Positions 47,066 through 56,235 of a stretch of 64,000 nt of DNA are shown here, piece by piece. Where the stretch lies: the NCBI GenBank assembly GCA_022711765.1, contig JAKLEB010000001.1, positions 1,966,694-2,030,693 on the forward strand, read 5' to 3'. Numbering within the stretch: position 1 is the stretch's first letter; each line of letters begins with the position of its first letter. The position numbers and the translations under genes were made by a program. This DNA is from Candidatus Krumholzibacteriota bacterium (GTDB lineage Bacteria > Krumholzibacteriota > Krumholzibacteriia > LZORAL124-64-63). The notes below the pieces were generated by a model that saw only the letters and a program-made list of their open reading frames with translations, was not told the origin of the DNA and searched no databases.

Positions 47066-47096
47066 ACCCCCGCGGCGATCTGGCCGCGGGGGTTTT
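47066..47096 (+). terminator. Rho-independent terminator of the nonaheme cytochrome gene
   Basis: An 11-bp stem (ACCCCCGCGGC, 47066-47076, with GCCGCGGGGGT, 47083-47093), six-base loop, followed by TTTT. The best terminator in the window. Confidence 0.85.
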
Positions 47097-47136
47097 CGCT
47101 ACCTCCCGGCGCGAGCGCGCGGCCGGGCAATCCCGG

Positions 47137-48444
47137 CTAATGCGTCCCCTCCTGCCGCAGCTTCTCCAGCACCTGCTGGACCTCGGCGTCCTGAGCCTCG
47201 CGCGCCATCACCTTGACGACGGCGCTGGCCATCGAGAGGTCGTCCTCCTCGAGACTCGCCTGGCGCAGGTTCGTCGCGATCAGACCCTCGACCTTGCGGA
47301 TGAGCGCCCTGGAGAACTTCTCGAGCTGCTCGTGGTCCTCGGGCCGGAAGCGCTTCTGATTGCGCCGGATCTCCTGGGCGCGCAGCTCTTCGAGTACCGC
47401 GTGGAGCTGCTGGATCGTCGGTGCCACCCGGTTCTCCCGGTACCAGGCCGAGAACTCCGCGACGTGCTTCTCGGCGAGATGCTCGGCGCGCCGGGCCTCG
47501 CGCTCTCGGGTCTCGAGGTTGGCCGCAACCAGCTCGTCGAAGTCGTCGACCGTGTACAGGTACACGTCGCCGTGGCCGGCCAGGGCCAGGCCGGGATCGA
47601 TGTCGCGCGGCACGGCGAGGTCGAGCAACAGCAGCGGCCGCTTGCGCCGGCGCACGGCGGCCAGGGTCTCGGGGCCGCCGATCACGGGCTCGCTGGCGCT
47701 CGTCGCGGACACGACCAGGTCGGCCCATTCGACGTCCGCCGCTGCCGGCGGGAACCCGACCACGCGGCCGCCGAGCAGGTCGGCCACGACCTGCGCGTTC
47801 GCAGCGGTGCGGTTGGCGACCCGCCAGTCGGCGACGCCCACGCCCTTGAGGTGGTTCGCCGCCAGCCGCGCCGTCTCGCCCGCGCCCACGAGGAGCACGC
47901 GCCTGCCCTCGAGCGAGCCGAAGATGCGCTGGGCCATCTGCACGGCGGCCGACGCCACCGAGACCGCCCCCTGGCTGATGCCGGTGCGGTTGCGGAGGTC
48001 CTTGCCCGCCTCGATCGCGCGCAAGAGCGCCTTGTTGAGGATGTTGTTGGTCGCGCCCGCGTCATGCGCGCGCGTGAAGGCGTCCTTGAGCTGGCCCAGG
48101 ATCTGGACCTCGCCCAGAAGCTGGCTGTCGAGCCCGGCCGCCACGCGCACCAGGTGCCGCATGGCCTCGTCGTCGCGCAGCAGGTACGCGCTCTGCACGT
48201 CCGCCTCGCCGAGACCGGTGATGCGGCAATAGAGACGCCTCAGCTCGTCCGGCTCGTGGTGCTGCCGGGGCGAAACGTAGAGCTCGGTGCGGTTGCAGGT
48301 CGAGAGGATCGCCACGCCTTCGAGGTTCGCGCCGTCGTGCAGGTCGTGCAGCGCCTCGTCGATCTGGGCCGGGGACAGCGCGGCTCGCTCGCGCACCTCG
48401 AGCGGCGATGTCCGGTGGTTCAGACCGATCAGCTCGAGCCTCAC
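47137..48444 (-). CDS. hemA: Glutamyl-tRNA reductase
   Basis: A 435-aa enzyme reducing glutamyl-tRNA(Glu) to glutamate-1-semialdehyde, first step of C5 tetrapyrrole synthesis. Catalytic Cys50 lies in I-L-S-T-C-N-R-T-E-L-Y; E-V-Q-I-L-G-Q-L-K and V-G-A-G-E-T-A (NADPH domain) are intact; the C-terminal dimerisation helix is present. The start is a GTG at 48444 overlapping the stop of the upstream HemX-like gene. In a strain with a nonaheme cytochrome next door, haem supply is a sensible neighbour. Confidence 0.93.
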   Translation of the reverse strand: MRLELIGLNHRTSPLEVRERAALSPAQIDEALHDLHDGANLEGVAILSTCNRTELYVSPRQHHEPDELRRLYCRITGLGEADVQSAYLLRDDEAMRHLVRVAAGLDSQLLGEVQILGQLKDAFTRAHDAGATNNILNKALLRAIEAGKDLRNRTGISQGAVSVASAAVQMAQRIFGSLEGRRVLLVGAGETARLAANHLKGVGVADWRVANRTAANAQVVADLLGGRVVGFPPAAADVEWADLVVSATSASEPVIGGPETLAAVRRRKRPLLLLDLAVPRDIDPGLALAGHGDVYLYTVDDFDELVAANLETREREARRAEHLAEKHVAEFSAWYRENRVAPTIQQLHAVLEELRAQEIRRNQKRFRPEDHEQLEKFSRALIRKVEGLIATNLRQASLEEDDLSMASAVVKVMAREAQDAEVQQVLEKLRQEGTH

Positions 48445-49268
48445 GCGAACCTCCCGGCGAAGATCTCGACCACCGAGACCGTCAACAGCGCCAGCACGAG
48501 CCCCGACATGACCACGCACCCCACCGCCAACCGGTGCGCGGACAGCCAGCGCTGGCGGTCCGCCACGACGAGGACGGCGAGGATCACGGCCAGGAGGACC
48601 ATCGGGTGCAGGTGGCTGATCACCGTCGGCTCGGCGGACGGCCGCACGCGCGTCCACACCAGCGCGGACAGGAGGCTCGCGGTCACGAGCGCCCAGCCGG
48701 TCACGAGCGTCAGCCGGCGCAGGCGATCGAGGTCGCCGAGGCTCGGCAGCCGCTGGAACCAGGCGTCGAAGCGCCGGCGGCGGATGTGCCAGTCCAGGAT
48801 CACGTGCCCGGACGCGTAGACGCCGCAGCCGAGCAGGAGCGCCACCCCTGCGAGCGACATGGTCACGTGGACGGCGGCGCCGGCGCTCAACAGCGATTTC
48901 GTCGGGACCTCCCCCGGCCGTAGGCCCATCGCGAGCCCGAAGGCCATGAGCCCGGCCACGCCCACCAGCGGCAGGACCGCGAACAGCCGCTGATCCACGT
49001 GCCGCTGGGCGTAGCACTGGCCCAGCCAGACGAGAGAGCCCAGGAAGAACGCGAGCTGCCCGGGGCTGAGCATCGGCAGCTGTCGCTGCAACGCGGTCAC
49101 CGCCACGAGCCACGCCAGGAGGCACGCCGCACCGATCCAGCCGATGCGCACCGCGGCTTTCTCGAGCCCCAGGTCCGCGCGCCGCACCAGGATGCCCCAG
49201 ATGCCCAGCAGGGCGCCGAAGAGCAGCAGCAGCGTTTGCGGCAGGACCCGGTAGAGCAACTGGTCCAT
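48441..49268 (-). CDS. HemX/CcsA-like cytochrome c assembly membrane protein
   Basis: A 275-aa polytopic membrane protein with about eight hydrophobic segments, of the CcsA/CcmC/HemX superfamily. Candidate haem-ligating His residues lie in A-A-V-H-V-T-M-S, G-H-V-I-L-D-W-H and I-S-H-L-H-P; no strict W-G-x-x-W-D motif is visible. Gene order hemX-hemA is common, where HemX limits HemA level or helps haem handling. The ATG at 49268 is chosen (GAGGTCG upstream). It overlaps hemA by GTGA. Confidence 0.8.
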   Translation of the reverse strand: MDQLLYRVLPQTLLLLFGALLGIWGILVRRADLGLEKAAVRIGWIGAACLLAWLVAVTALQRQLPMLSPGQLAFFLGSLVWLGQCYAQRHVDQRLFAVLPLVGVAGLMAFGLAMGLRPGEVPTKSLLSAGAAVHVTMSLAGVALLLGCGVYASGHVILDWHIRRRRFDAWFQRLPSLGDLDRLRRLTLVTGWALVTASLLSALVWTRVRPSAEPTVISHLHPMVLLAVILAVLVVADRQRWLSAHRLAVGCVVMSGLVLALLTVSVVEIFAGRFA

Positions 49269-49416
49269 GACGTTCGACCTCGGATCTGACGCCGGCGGGA
49301 GCGGCCGGCGGGACGCGAATCCGGCCAGGGACCCCAATCTAACACGCCGCGGGCGATCGTGCCCGGGATGTCGGGACGCGGCGCCGGGGCCGCTCCTCGC
49401 CGCCTCGCCCGGAGGC

Positions 49417-49451
49417 AGAAACCCCGCCGGCCGCGCCGGGCCGGCGGGGTT
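49417..49451 (-). terminator. Terminator of the 542-aa lipoprotein gene
   Basis: A 13-bp perfect stem (AACCCCGCCGGCC with GGCCGGCGGGGTT), loop of six, followed on the minus strand by TTTC. It lies 26 bases beyond the stop at 49477. Confidence 0.7.
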
Positions 49452-49476
49452 CGTGGTCGGACCGAATCTACGCGAG

Positions 49477-51105
49477 CTACCTGTTCTTGGCCTTGAGCGC
49501 CTTGTCGCCCGAGTAGACTCCGGTGTCGCTGAACCTCGGCTGGAATTCCATGATCGATTCGACGGACAGGACGCCGCCGTCGACCACCAGGTCGAAGACG
49601 TGCCACCAGCCGGTCGTGTCGGCGCCCGTCAGCGAGAGTGCGGACGCCTCGTAGATCCGCAGGTCGCTTCCGACCTGGAGCTGGACCCTCGCGCCGGACG
49701 CGCGCAGGTTCGCGCTGCTCTCGGGATCGGGCTCGGTCGGCGGCTCTCCTCCATCCGCGTAATTGTGGACCCAGCACTGGAACCGGCCCTCGTACAGGCG
49801 CGTGCCCCTGATGATCTCCGGCCCGTAGGAGTATTGCGCGTCGGTGTCGAGGAACGCGTACGGATTGTCGCTCAGGGTCCCCATGTTCCCGTAGTAGAGG
49901 TGGTAGTGATCGAAGCCGAGGTCCCACGTCATCGGCACGAGCAGATGCGCGTCGAGATCCTCCGGCGTCTCGCCCCAGGTCAGGCTGATGGTGAACAGCT
50001 CCAACGTCAGGACCAGCGGCTCCTCGAGGACGTACGGGCAGACGTCGCCGACGGTGACCCGGACGGCGTCGCTTGCCATGCTGCCCATGATCGCCCAGAC
50101 GTCGGTCGCGGCGTTGCGGACCGCGCGCACCGTGAATGCGCCGGCGGCGTTCGTCACGACCTCGTCCATGATCGCCCAGTCGACGCCCCGGCTGATGATC
50201 CGGGCGCCGGCGATGGGGAGTTCGTCCTCGCCGAGTACCACGCCGGAAATGCCGCAGATGTCCTCGACGGGAAGATCCCAGTTCCAGGTCGTGAAGTGGC
50301 TGACGCTGGCGAGGTAGACGTTTTCGTCGAGGGTCGCCTCGCCCTCCTCCCTCCACACGCCCTCGGCCTCGTCGAAGAACCACAGCGGAATCGTGGCGGG
50401 CGCGTCGGGGATCATCTCCTGGGCGACGCCGAGTTCCAGGGTGGCGGTGACGCCGTCGGCGAGCTCCAGGGGCGCCTTGTCCTCGCCCGCAATTTCGACG
50501 CTCATGAAGCCGAACGAGACGAACGGGACCTCGGCGCCGTCCAGGTCGATGCCGGCGAACTCGCCCGGGAATGCGCCGTAGAATCCGCCGTCGCCGGGCC
50601 GCAGGGCGTTCAGCTGGACCGTGACCTCGCCGGTGTAGGGGTTGCCCGCGCCGTCGACGAAGCTGTTCGGCCCGAATTCGACCCGACCGTGGCCGTCGGC
50701 CGTCTCGACGCTACCGCCGGCGGCGCCGTCGATGGTGCCGGTCTCGACCAGGATCAGCACGAGGTCCGCATAGTGCAGGGAGCCGCCTTCGGTGACCGCT
50801 TCCACGCGGAAGGTCGGCAGGTAGCCCGTCTTCGAGGCCGCGAGCAGACCCTCGCCCGCAGGCACCTCGGTCAGCACGAAGAACCCATCCTGGTTGGTTG
50901 TCGTGGCCCGGCCGCCGGCTGCGATCGTCGCCCCCTCGATCGGGTCGCCGTCGCTCTCGGCGACGACGCCGGAGATCGTGCCGCCCAGGTAGTCGTCGCC
51001 GTCGCCGGGATCGGCGGGGTCGTCGTCGTCCGAGCAGCCCCCGACGACGGCCAGAACCGAGGCGATCGCGAGCAAGGCGAGAAGGTGGATGAGCTTCCTG
51101 TCCAT
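49477..51105 (-). CDS. Lipoprotein with carboxypeptidase-regulatory-like and YfaP-like domains
   Basis: A 542-aa lipoprotein: signal then V-G-G-C lipobox and D-D-D-D-P tether. A carboxypeptidase-regulatory-like beta-sandwich (G-T-I-S-G-V-V-A-E-S-D-G...T-T-N-Q-D-G-F-F) is at about 40-110, a middle part with F-G-P-N-S-F and L-D-G-A-E-V-P-F-V at about 130-260, a second such sandwich (I-S-G-V-V-L-G-E-D-E-L-P-I-A-G-A-R-I) at about 280-365, and a C-terminal region (L-T-W-G-E-T-P-E-D-L-D-A-H-L near 385) of YfaP/DUF2135 type. These are usually surface-exposed adhesion or carbohydrate-interaction modules. No catalytic site is seen. It ends before its own terminator. Confidence 0.78.
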   Translation of the reverse strand: MDRKLIHLLALLAIASVLAVVGGCSDDDDPADPGDGDDYLGGTISGVVAESDGDPIEGATIAAGGRATTTNQDGFFVLTEVPAGEGLLAASKTGYLPTFRVEAVTEGGSLHYADLVLILVETGTIDGAAGGSVETADGHGRVEFGPNSFVDGAGNPYTGEVTVQLNALRPGDGGFYGAFPGEFAGIDLDGAEVPFVSFGFMSVEIAGEDKAPLELADGVTATLELGVAQEMIPDAPATIPLWFFDEAEGVWREEGEATLDENVYLASVSHFTTWNWDLPVEDICGISGVVLGEDELPIAGARIISRGVDWAIMDEVVTNAAGAFTVRAVRNAATDVWAIMGSMASDAVRVTVGDVCPYVLEEPLVLTLELFTISLTWGETPEDLDAHLLVPMTWDLGFDHYHLYYGNMGTLSDNPYAFLDTDAQYSYGPEIIRGTRLYEGRFQCWVHNYADGGEPPTEPDPESSANLRASGARVQLQVGSDLRIYEASALSLTGADTTGWWHVFDLVVDGGVLSVESIMEFQPRFSDTGVYSGDKALKAKNR

Positions 51106-51249
51106 TCGGGTTTCCTCCGTGGTGGGGTCGTTGCGCAGGGTCGCGACGGATTCTCGCCGCGGGCGGTCGTCCCCGCGGCGAGCGGCGCGATGCCCCGCTC
51201 CAGATCACGGAGGTATCTTGTACTGTATCGCGCGAGCCGGCAAGCGGAA

Positions 51250-51288
51250 ACGCGCGGCGCCCGGAGCGGCGGACCGCCCCGGGCGCCG
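51250..51288 (-). terminator. Terminator between the sorting-domain gene and the lipoprotein gene
   Basis: A 10-bp stem CGGCGCCCGG/CCGGGCGCCG (51254-51263, 51279-51288), 18 bases past the stop at 51306 and followed on the minus strand by CGCGTTTCC. Confidence 0.55.
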
Positions 51289-51305
51289 TAGCACTCGCGC
51301 GCGCG

Positions 51306-53222
51306 CTACTTGAGAAGCAGCATCTTGGTCTCGGCCACGCCGTCCTCCGCCTCGAGCCGGGCGAAGTAGACCCCCGACGCCACGAGCGCGCCAGACCACG
51401 GCAGTGCGTGCTCGCCGGCCGTCAGCGATCCGTCGTGGACCACGTCCACGAGGCGGCCCGCGGCGTCGTGCACCGTCAACCGCACGCGCTGGTCGCGTCC
51501 GAGAGTCAGGAAGATCTCGGTCCGTGGGTTGAACGGATTGGGCTGCGCTCCCACGAGCACCACGCCCCGCGGCAGGTCCGGCGTCAGCGACTTGCTGGCC
51601 AGTTCGACCCAGCCTGCGCCCGAGTCCAGGAGCAGGCGGTAGATGACCTCGCCCGCGCCCGGACGGTCCTCGGCGCGGAAGCGCTCCGGGCCGTCGGAGG
51701 CGACGACCAGGTCGCGGACCTGGCCGCCCTGGTGCGCCTGCACGGCGAAGTCCTGGACGCCGGCCTGGCCGTTGATCCGCCAGTTCAGCTCGACCCGCGC
51801 GCCTCGGCTCGTGGCGTCGAACGCTGCCAGGAACACCGGCACCGTTCCTTCGGGCACGAGCACCATGCCCATCTCGATCGCGACCCGGCCGTCCGGATCG
51901 CCCGGCACGTCCTCCTCGAGACCATCTTCTTCGTTCGCGACGATCGGATCGCCGGCGCGCGCGAAGCCGGCCGCCGGAACATCGACGTCGGCCGTGAAGT
52001 AGACCTTGGCGCGACTCTGCGCGTCCCGGTCGGCCACCGCCACCGAGGCGATGCCCGTGAAGTCCAGCACCGACGTGCCGAGGTCGGGCTGCATGTCGCC
52101 GTCGATATCGACCGGCATGCCCTCCATGAGCACGATCTGGCCGTTGAGGATCAGGACCTCGAGGTTGGCGCCCTCGCTGTCGACGTCCCAGACCACCGCC
52201 CAGTCGCCGTCCTCGTTCATCGCGCCGGATTCGATGGCGCCGTTGATCAGGAAGCCGTCGATCAGGTCGCCTTCGCGCAGGACGACCATCCCGTCCACGA
52301 GCACGAATTCGTCGACCGCGGTGGCGGCGTCGGTGTCGCCGGTCAGGAACCAGTGGCCGTCCTCGGTGATCCCGCAGTTGTCGAAGTTGTCCCAGTTCTC
52401 GCCGGGCAGGCCGCCGGCCGCGGCGGGAACCGGGCTCGCCTCGGTCACGGGCTGGCCGTCGATCAGCACGACCGCGCCGTCGCTGACCATGCTGTTGTCG
52501 TTGGTGGTCGAACCGGTCGCCGTGGCGACCTCCGCGAGGTAGTGCGTGCCGTGCGCGGAGAACCGGTAGTCGAAGCTCACGGCCTCGCTGCCGTTGACCA
52601 CGGGGTTCACGAGGCCGCCGATCATCATCCCGCCGAGGACGTAGGGCTGGGCGTCGAGTCCGTAGAAGAGGCCGCGATTGTCGGTGGCTCCGCCCTGCAC
52701 GTCGGTGATGCCGCCGACGAAGTACGGCACGCCGTCGAGGGTGACGTCGGGCCGGCTGCCGAAGCTCCAGAACCAGCCGGCCAGGTGGGGATACGGCGCC
52801 TGCTCGATCGCGACCACCGTGTCCTGGTACCAGACACTGTCGAGCCCGGTCTGGCCGTCGGAGATCCGCGTGCACAGGGGGCTGTAGGCGACGCCGTCGC
52901 TGGCGATCCCGAAGAAGCCTTCCCAGGACGTCTGCTCGTAATCGCCGACCGTGTGTTCGAACTCGAGCACGTCGGGCGCGGCGATGCCGTCGTAGGTGCC
53001 GTAGGCGAGGCTGATCGTCGCCCCGGCCAGCGTGGCGTTGAGGTTGAAGACCCAGCCGTCCGCGCCGGCGACCGCGGGCCCGGAGAGGGTGCTGACGACA
53101 TAGTCGGGGCTGCCGGAGAGCGGCGTTCCTTCGGTGACCAGGGCGCTGGCCACCTGGCCCTGCGCGGCGCCGGTCGAGAGCGCGGCGAGGGCGAGAACGA
53201 GCAACATTCGCATGGGTCTCAT
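51306..53222 (-). CDS. Secreted protein with FlgD-Ig-like C-terminal sorting domain
   Basis: A 638-aa exported protein: signal peptide in the first about 23 residues, then a beta-rich body with repeated W-, D- and G-containing strands (G-W-F-W-S-F-G-S, V-V-L-I-D-G-Q-P-V, E-F-V-L-V-D-G-M-V-V), which look like repeated blades or Ig-like units, with no name I can give. The last about 80 residues are the FlgD-Ig-like module (N-P-F-N-P-R-T-E-I, V-H-D-A-A-G-R-L, G-V-Y-F-A-R-L), ending K-M-L-L-L-K. The start at 53222 is preferred over 53357 because it opens a signal peptide and has AGGGGA upstream. Confidence 0.8.
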   Translation of the reverse strand: MRPMRMLLVLALAALSTGAAQGQVASALVTEGTPLSGSPDYVVSTLSGPAVAGADGWVFNLNATLAGATISLAYGTYDGIAAPDVLEFEHTVGDYEQTSWEGFFGIASDGVAYSPLCTRISDGQTGLDSVWYQDTVVAIEQAPYPHLAGWFWSFGSRPDVTLDGVPYFVGGITDVQGGATDNRGLFYGLDAQPYVLGGMMIGGLVNPVVNGSEAVSFDYRFSAHGTHYLAEVATATGSTTNDNSMVSDGAVVLIDGQPVTEASPVPAAAGGLPGENWDNFDNCGITEDGHWFLTGDTDAATAVDEFVLVDGMVVLREGDLIDGFLINGAIESGAMNEDGDWAVVWDVDSEGANLEVLILNGQIVLMEGMPVDIDGDMQPDLGTSVLDFTGIASVAVADRDAQSRAKVYFTADVDVPAAGFARAGDPIVANEEDGLEEDVPGDPDGRVAIEMGMVLVPEGTVPVFLAAFDATSRGARVELNWRINGQAGVQDFAVQAHQGGQVRDLVVASDGPERFRAEDRPGAGEVIYRLLLDSGAGWVELASKSLTPDLPRGVVLVGAQPNPFNPRTEIFLTLGRDQRVRLTVHDAAGRLVDVVHDGSLTAGEHALPWSGALVASGVYFARLEAEDGVAETKMLLLK

Positions 53223-53370
53223 GGTGCGTCCCCTTTCGTGAGGCGAGGTGGGCGTGGGATGACGACGAATGGCGCACTGGGCCTTGAGGCAAGTGGCGAC
53301 GGCAACAGTGCGGCGGGATGATATCACAAATCGAGATCGAATTGGGTAAAATTTCATCCGACCGCGGCGT

Positions 53371-53400
53371 GGAACGGGCCGGCCCCGGGGAGCCGGCCCG
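53371..53400 (-). terminator. Terminator of the PEPCK gene
   Basis: A 9-bp stem CGGGCCGGC/GCCGGCCCG (53375-53383, 53392-53400), 31 bases after the stop at 53431; followed on the minus strand by TTCC. Confidence 0.5.
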
Positions 53401-53430
53401 TCGGACGAGAGCGGCCGGGCGCGGCGGCGA

Positions 53431-55395
53431 TCAGTCGCCGGGCGCCAGCTGCGCGACCTGGACGATCGGGCCGAACTTCGCCCTGAGCGCGAGCAGCCCC
53501 GCCTTCATGGTCTCGTACTCCCGGAAGAGCTGCGGCGGGAGGTTCGCTTCCTTGGCGTAGGCCGCGGTCTGCAGGTCGATCCGCGCCACGATGTTGTCGA
53601 CATAGAGCGCGAACTGCAGGTCGTACAGGCTGCGGGGATACGGCTTGCCGATCTCCGCGAAGAGGACCTTCAGCTCGGCGTACCGCGGGATCATCCCGAT
53701 CGGCGTCTCGATGCCCCTGGCCTCGCCGTGCACGTAGCGCTCGAGCCAGCCCAGCCAGACCCTGACGTCCTTCTTCTCGCCCAGGAGGCCGCTGCCCCGG
53801 CTTCCGCGGTTGGCGTGGGTCAGGAAATAGTTGAGCCCGGCGAGCACCGGCCGGCCCTCGTGGCTGAACTTCGGCGAGTTGAAGAACTGGAACTGGGCTT
53901 CCATGTAGTCGGCCAGCGGCCCCGGGATGAACGGCGCATTGGCCCACGGCTGCCGGTTGACGCCCGAGGCGCCGACCTCCGTCGCAGTGGCCTTGGATAC
54001 GATGGACGCGCCGATCGCGACCCCCGCGTCCGCCGTCCGGGCAACCCAGACGGGCGGCATCGTGTCGGAGTCGCGACCGCTGTAGGTGATGACCTTGATC
54101 GGGACTCCGGCCGGGTCGGCGTTGGCCGCGGCGTCGTGGTTGGCGATCTCCCGGCAGTCGAGCGTGCAGCGGCTGTTCTTGTGCGACGGCGGGACCGGAT
54201 TGCCGCTCGCGTCGGTCTTGCCGGAGAACCACTCGCCTTGGAAGTTCCGGCCCTTCGGCGGCATGGTCTCGCCGCAGCCGGTCCAGTAGGGAACGCCCTC
54301 GTCGTCGACGAGCACGTTGGACCAGATCACCTCGGTGTCGTTGTCGCGCAGCGCCGCCATCAGGTGCGGGTCGCCCTCGCGATTCACGTCCTCGACGATG
54401 CCGAAGATGCCCTTCTCGGGGTTCACCGCGCGCAGGGTCCCATCCCGGGCGATCCACATCTGGGCGAGGTCGTCCCCCACGAAGTTGGTGCCGACCATGG
54501 CGGTCGTGGTCTTGCCGCAACCGGACGGCGCCGCCCCGGCGAAGAAGGTGCGGCGGCCGCGGGGCCCGGTGAGCCCGGTGATGAACATGTGCTCCGACAG
54601 CTCCTCGCCCCGGCGGTAGTAGGTCGCGTAGTCGACCGCGGACCGGTGATTGCCCTTCTTCATCAGGAGCGTGTTGCCCGCGTAGGTGCAGAACGTGGCG
54701 TAGGTGGTCAACCACGAGCGGTCCATGAAGATGCGGGCGTTGGGGACATCCTCCGGGCGGTTCGGCCCTTCGGAGTGGACGTTGGTGAAGAAGATGCCCC
54801 TGCGCTTGGCTTCCTGGTCGAACGCGTCGTAGCAGTTGCGGTAGAGCAGCTCGGCCGAGTGGACCACGTACGCCGACGAGGTGATCTCGATCGCCGGGAT
54901 CGAGGCCTCCGCGCCGACCGGACCGCGGGAGTAGAAGCCGATCATCATCGTCATGCCCTTCATGATGCCCTTGACGTGCTTCTCCACGTAGGCGAGGGCT
55001 TCTTCGCGAAGCACGTACTTGGCCAGGCTCGAGACCGTCTCGCCCGGATTGATGATGTAGAACGTCTGGTTGACGAGGCGGGCCTGGTCCTGGGGCAGAT
55101 CGAAGTGGAGCGTGTGCCCCTTCTTGGCCAGCGGAGTCTCCTCGCCCTTGGCGAGGGCGTGGTCGCGGACCCACTGGACGTCCTCGGGGCTGCCGGAGTT
55201 GACGAACACGCCGTCGGGCTCGCACATGACGATGGCGTTCGCGATCTTGAGCAACGCCTCCTCGTTCCTGATCGGGGCGAGCTTCTTCTGGTTCGCACCG
55301 TCGAGGTGGGTGGCGATGACCGTCCTGGCGGCCGCGATCGTCGTGACGCCGCCCACCGCGCCGAGGATGTCGACGCCCTTCTTCAACTCCAGCAT
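53431..55395 (-). CDS. pckG: Phosphoenolpyruvate carboxykinase (GTP)
   Basis: A 654-aa GTP-dependent PEPCK interconverting oxaloacetate and PEP with GTP/GDP. Length is close to the family norm (about 600-640). P-loop A-A-P-S-G-C-G-K-T-T-T-A (near 288), with F-V-G-D-D-L and R-A-V-N-P-E-K-G following, are the signature of the GTP type rather than the ATP type. The ribosome site AAGGAGAG stands before the ATG. Monocistronic, with a promoter upstream and a hairpin after the stop. It connects the succinyl-CoA/TCA carbon of the mutase pathway to gluconeogenesis. Confidence 0.94.
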   Translation of the reverse strand: MLELKKGVDILGAVGGVTTIAAARTVIATHLDGANQKKLAPIRNEEALLKIANAIVMCEPDGVFVNSGSPEDVQWVRDHALAKGEETPLAKKGHTLHFDLPQDQARLVNQTFYIINPGETVSSLAKYVLREEALAYVEKHVKGIMKGMTMMIGFYSRGPVGAEASIPAIEITSSAYVVHSAELLYRNCYDAFDQEAKRRGIFFTNVHSEGPNRPEDVPNARIFMDRSWLTTYATFCTYAGNTLLMKKGNHRSAVDYATYYRRGEELSEHMFITGLTGPRGRRTFFAGAAPSGCGKTTTAMVGTNFVGDDLAQMWIARDGTLRAVNPEKGIFGIVEDVNREGDPHLMAALRDNDTEVIWSNVLVDDEGVPYWTGCGETMPPKGRNFQGEWFSGKTDASGNPVPPSHKNSRCTLDCREIANHDAAANADPAGVPIKVITYSGRDSDTMPPVWVARTADAGVAIGASIVSKATATEVGASGVNRQPWANAPFIPGPLADYMEAQFQFFNSPKFSHEGRPVLAGLNYFLTHANRGSRGSGLLGEKKDVRVWLGWLERYVHGEARGIETPIGMIPRYAELKVLFAEIGKPYPRSLYDLQFALYVDNIVARIDLQTAAYAKEANLPPQLFREYETMKAGLLALRAKFGPIVQVAQLAPGD

Positions 55396-55469
55396 GCCAT
55401 CTCTCCTTGGCTCGACGTGAATCGTCCGGGTCCGCCGGCGAGGCGCCGCGGCGCGGGATCGACCGGTAA

Positions 55470-55498
55470 AGTATTGTCGAATTTTCGGCTCGCCTCAA
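55470..55498 (-). promoter_or_regulatory. Candidate promoter of the PEPCK gene
   Basis: Minus-strand TTGAGG (55498-55493), 17 bases, AATACT (55475-55470), about 75 bases before the start and overlapping the end of the upstream membrane-protein gene. Confidence 0.4.
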
Positions 55499-56181
55499 GG
55501 TTTCGCTGGCGGTCGGCCCGGCCGGCCGGCCGCGCCGAGCGGCCGTTCTCGGCGCGAGCCGCGCAGAAAGCGCGCCGCGCAACCGCTCAACAGCGCGAGC
55601 CCCGCCACGAACGCGCCGAGCGGATACGGCTGCGGCAACGCCCCGCGCAAGCTCGCGTCGAGGTCCCGCAGCCAGGTCCACAGCAGCACGAGTGCTCCGC
55701 CGGCGCCCAGGAGCCAGGACCAGCGGTCCGCGCGGCACGGCCGGCGCTCCTCGCGGCGGAAGACCGCGATCCCGGAGCCGATCATGAGGATCGCCACCGC
55801 GACCGGCGCGTAGACCGGCCCGAGCCAGGGCCACGGCACGAGGAAGAGCACGTCCCAGTCCGCGAGCGACGCAGGCCAGTCCAGGGCGAGCTTCAAGCCG
55901 AGATAGTAGGCGACGTCCCAGACGCCGAATCCGACGAGGAAGGCCGCGAATCGCTGCCAGCGCGTACGGCCGGCGAGGCCCGCCACCGCCGCGAGCATCA
56001 CGACCGTCGCCGCCTCGCGCGCCAGCTCCACGGCGGCGAGCTGCGGATCGATCGGCGAGAGCGGCAGGGCGAAGCCATCGGGATAGAGGATCCGCCGCAG
56101 GTAGACCACCACGGCGGCCTCGAGCCAGCCGAAGGCGATCCCGAAGACGGCGATCCAGACGAGACGAGCGTTGGCGGTCAT
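55495..56181 (-). CDS. Multi-pass membrane protein of unknown function
   Basis: A 228-aa protein with six or so hydrophobic segments (L-V-W-I-A-V-F-G-I-A-F-G-W-L-E-A-A first). W-L-E-A-A-V-V-V-Y and W-D-V-A-Y-Y are conserved-looking motifs; the C-terminus is R/P-rich and cytoplasmic. No family recognised. The ATG at 56181 is preferred over 56190 because the extended -10 at 56189-56197 would put the start of transcription on that A, making a leaderless mRNA. The stop lies about 100 bases upstream of pckG. Confidence 0.65.
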   Translation of the reverse strand: MTANARLVWIAVFGIAFGWLEAAVVVYLRRILYPDGFALPLSPIDPQLAAVELAREAATVVMLAAVAGLAGRTRWQRFAAFLVGFGVWDVAYYLGLKLALDWPASLADWDVLFLVPWPWLGPVYAPVAVAILMIGSGIAVFRREERRPCRADRWSWLLGAGGALVLLWTWLRDLDASLRGALPQPYPLGAFVAGLALLSGCAARFLRGSRRERPLGAAGRPGRPPAKP

Positions 56182-56188
56182 GGCGCCC

Positions 56189-56197
56189 ATCCTAGCA
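56189..56197 (-). promoter_or_regulatory. Extended -10 giving a possible leaderless transcript
   Basis: Minus-strand TGCTAGGAT, whose hexamer ends seven bases before the ATG at 56181, the distance expected for transcription start. No usable ribosome site exists at that distance. Confidence 0.4.
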
Positions 56198-56235
56198 TCG
56201 GCGCGCGCCGGGCGACAGGCCGCGGACCCGGCTCT

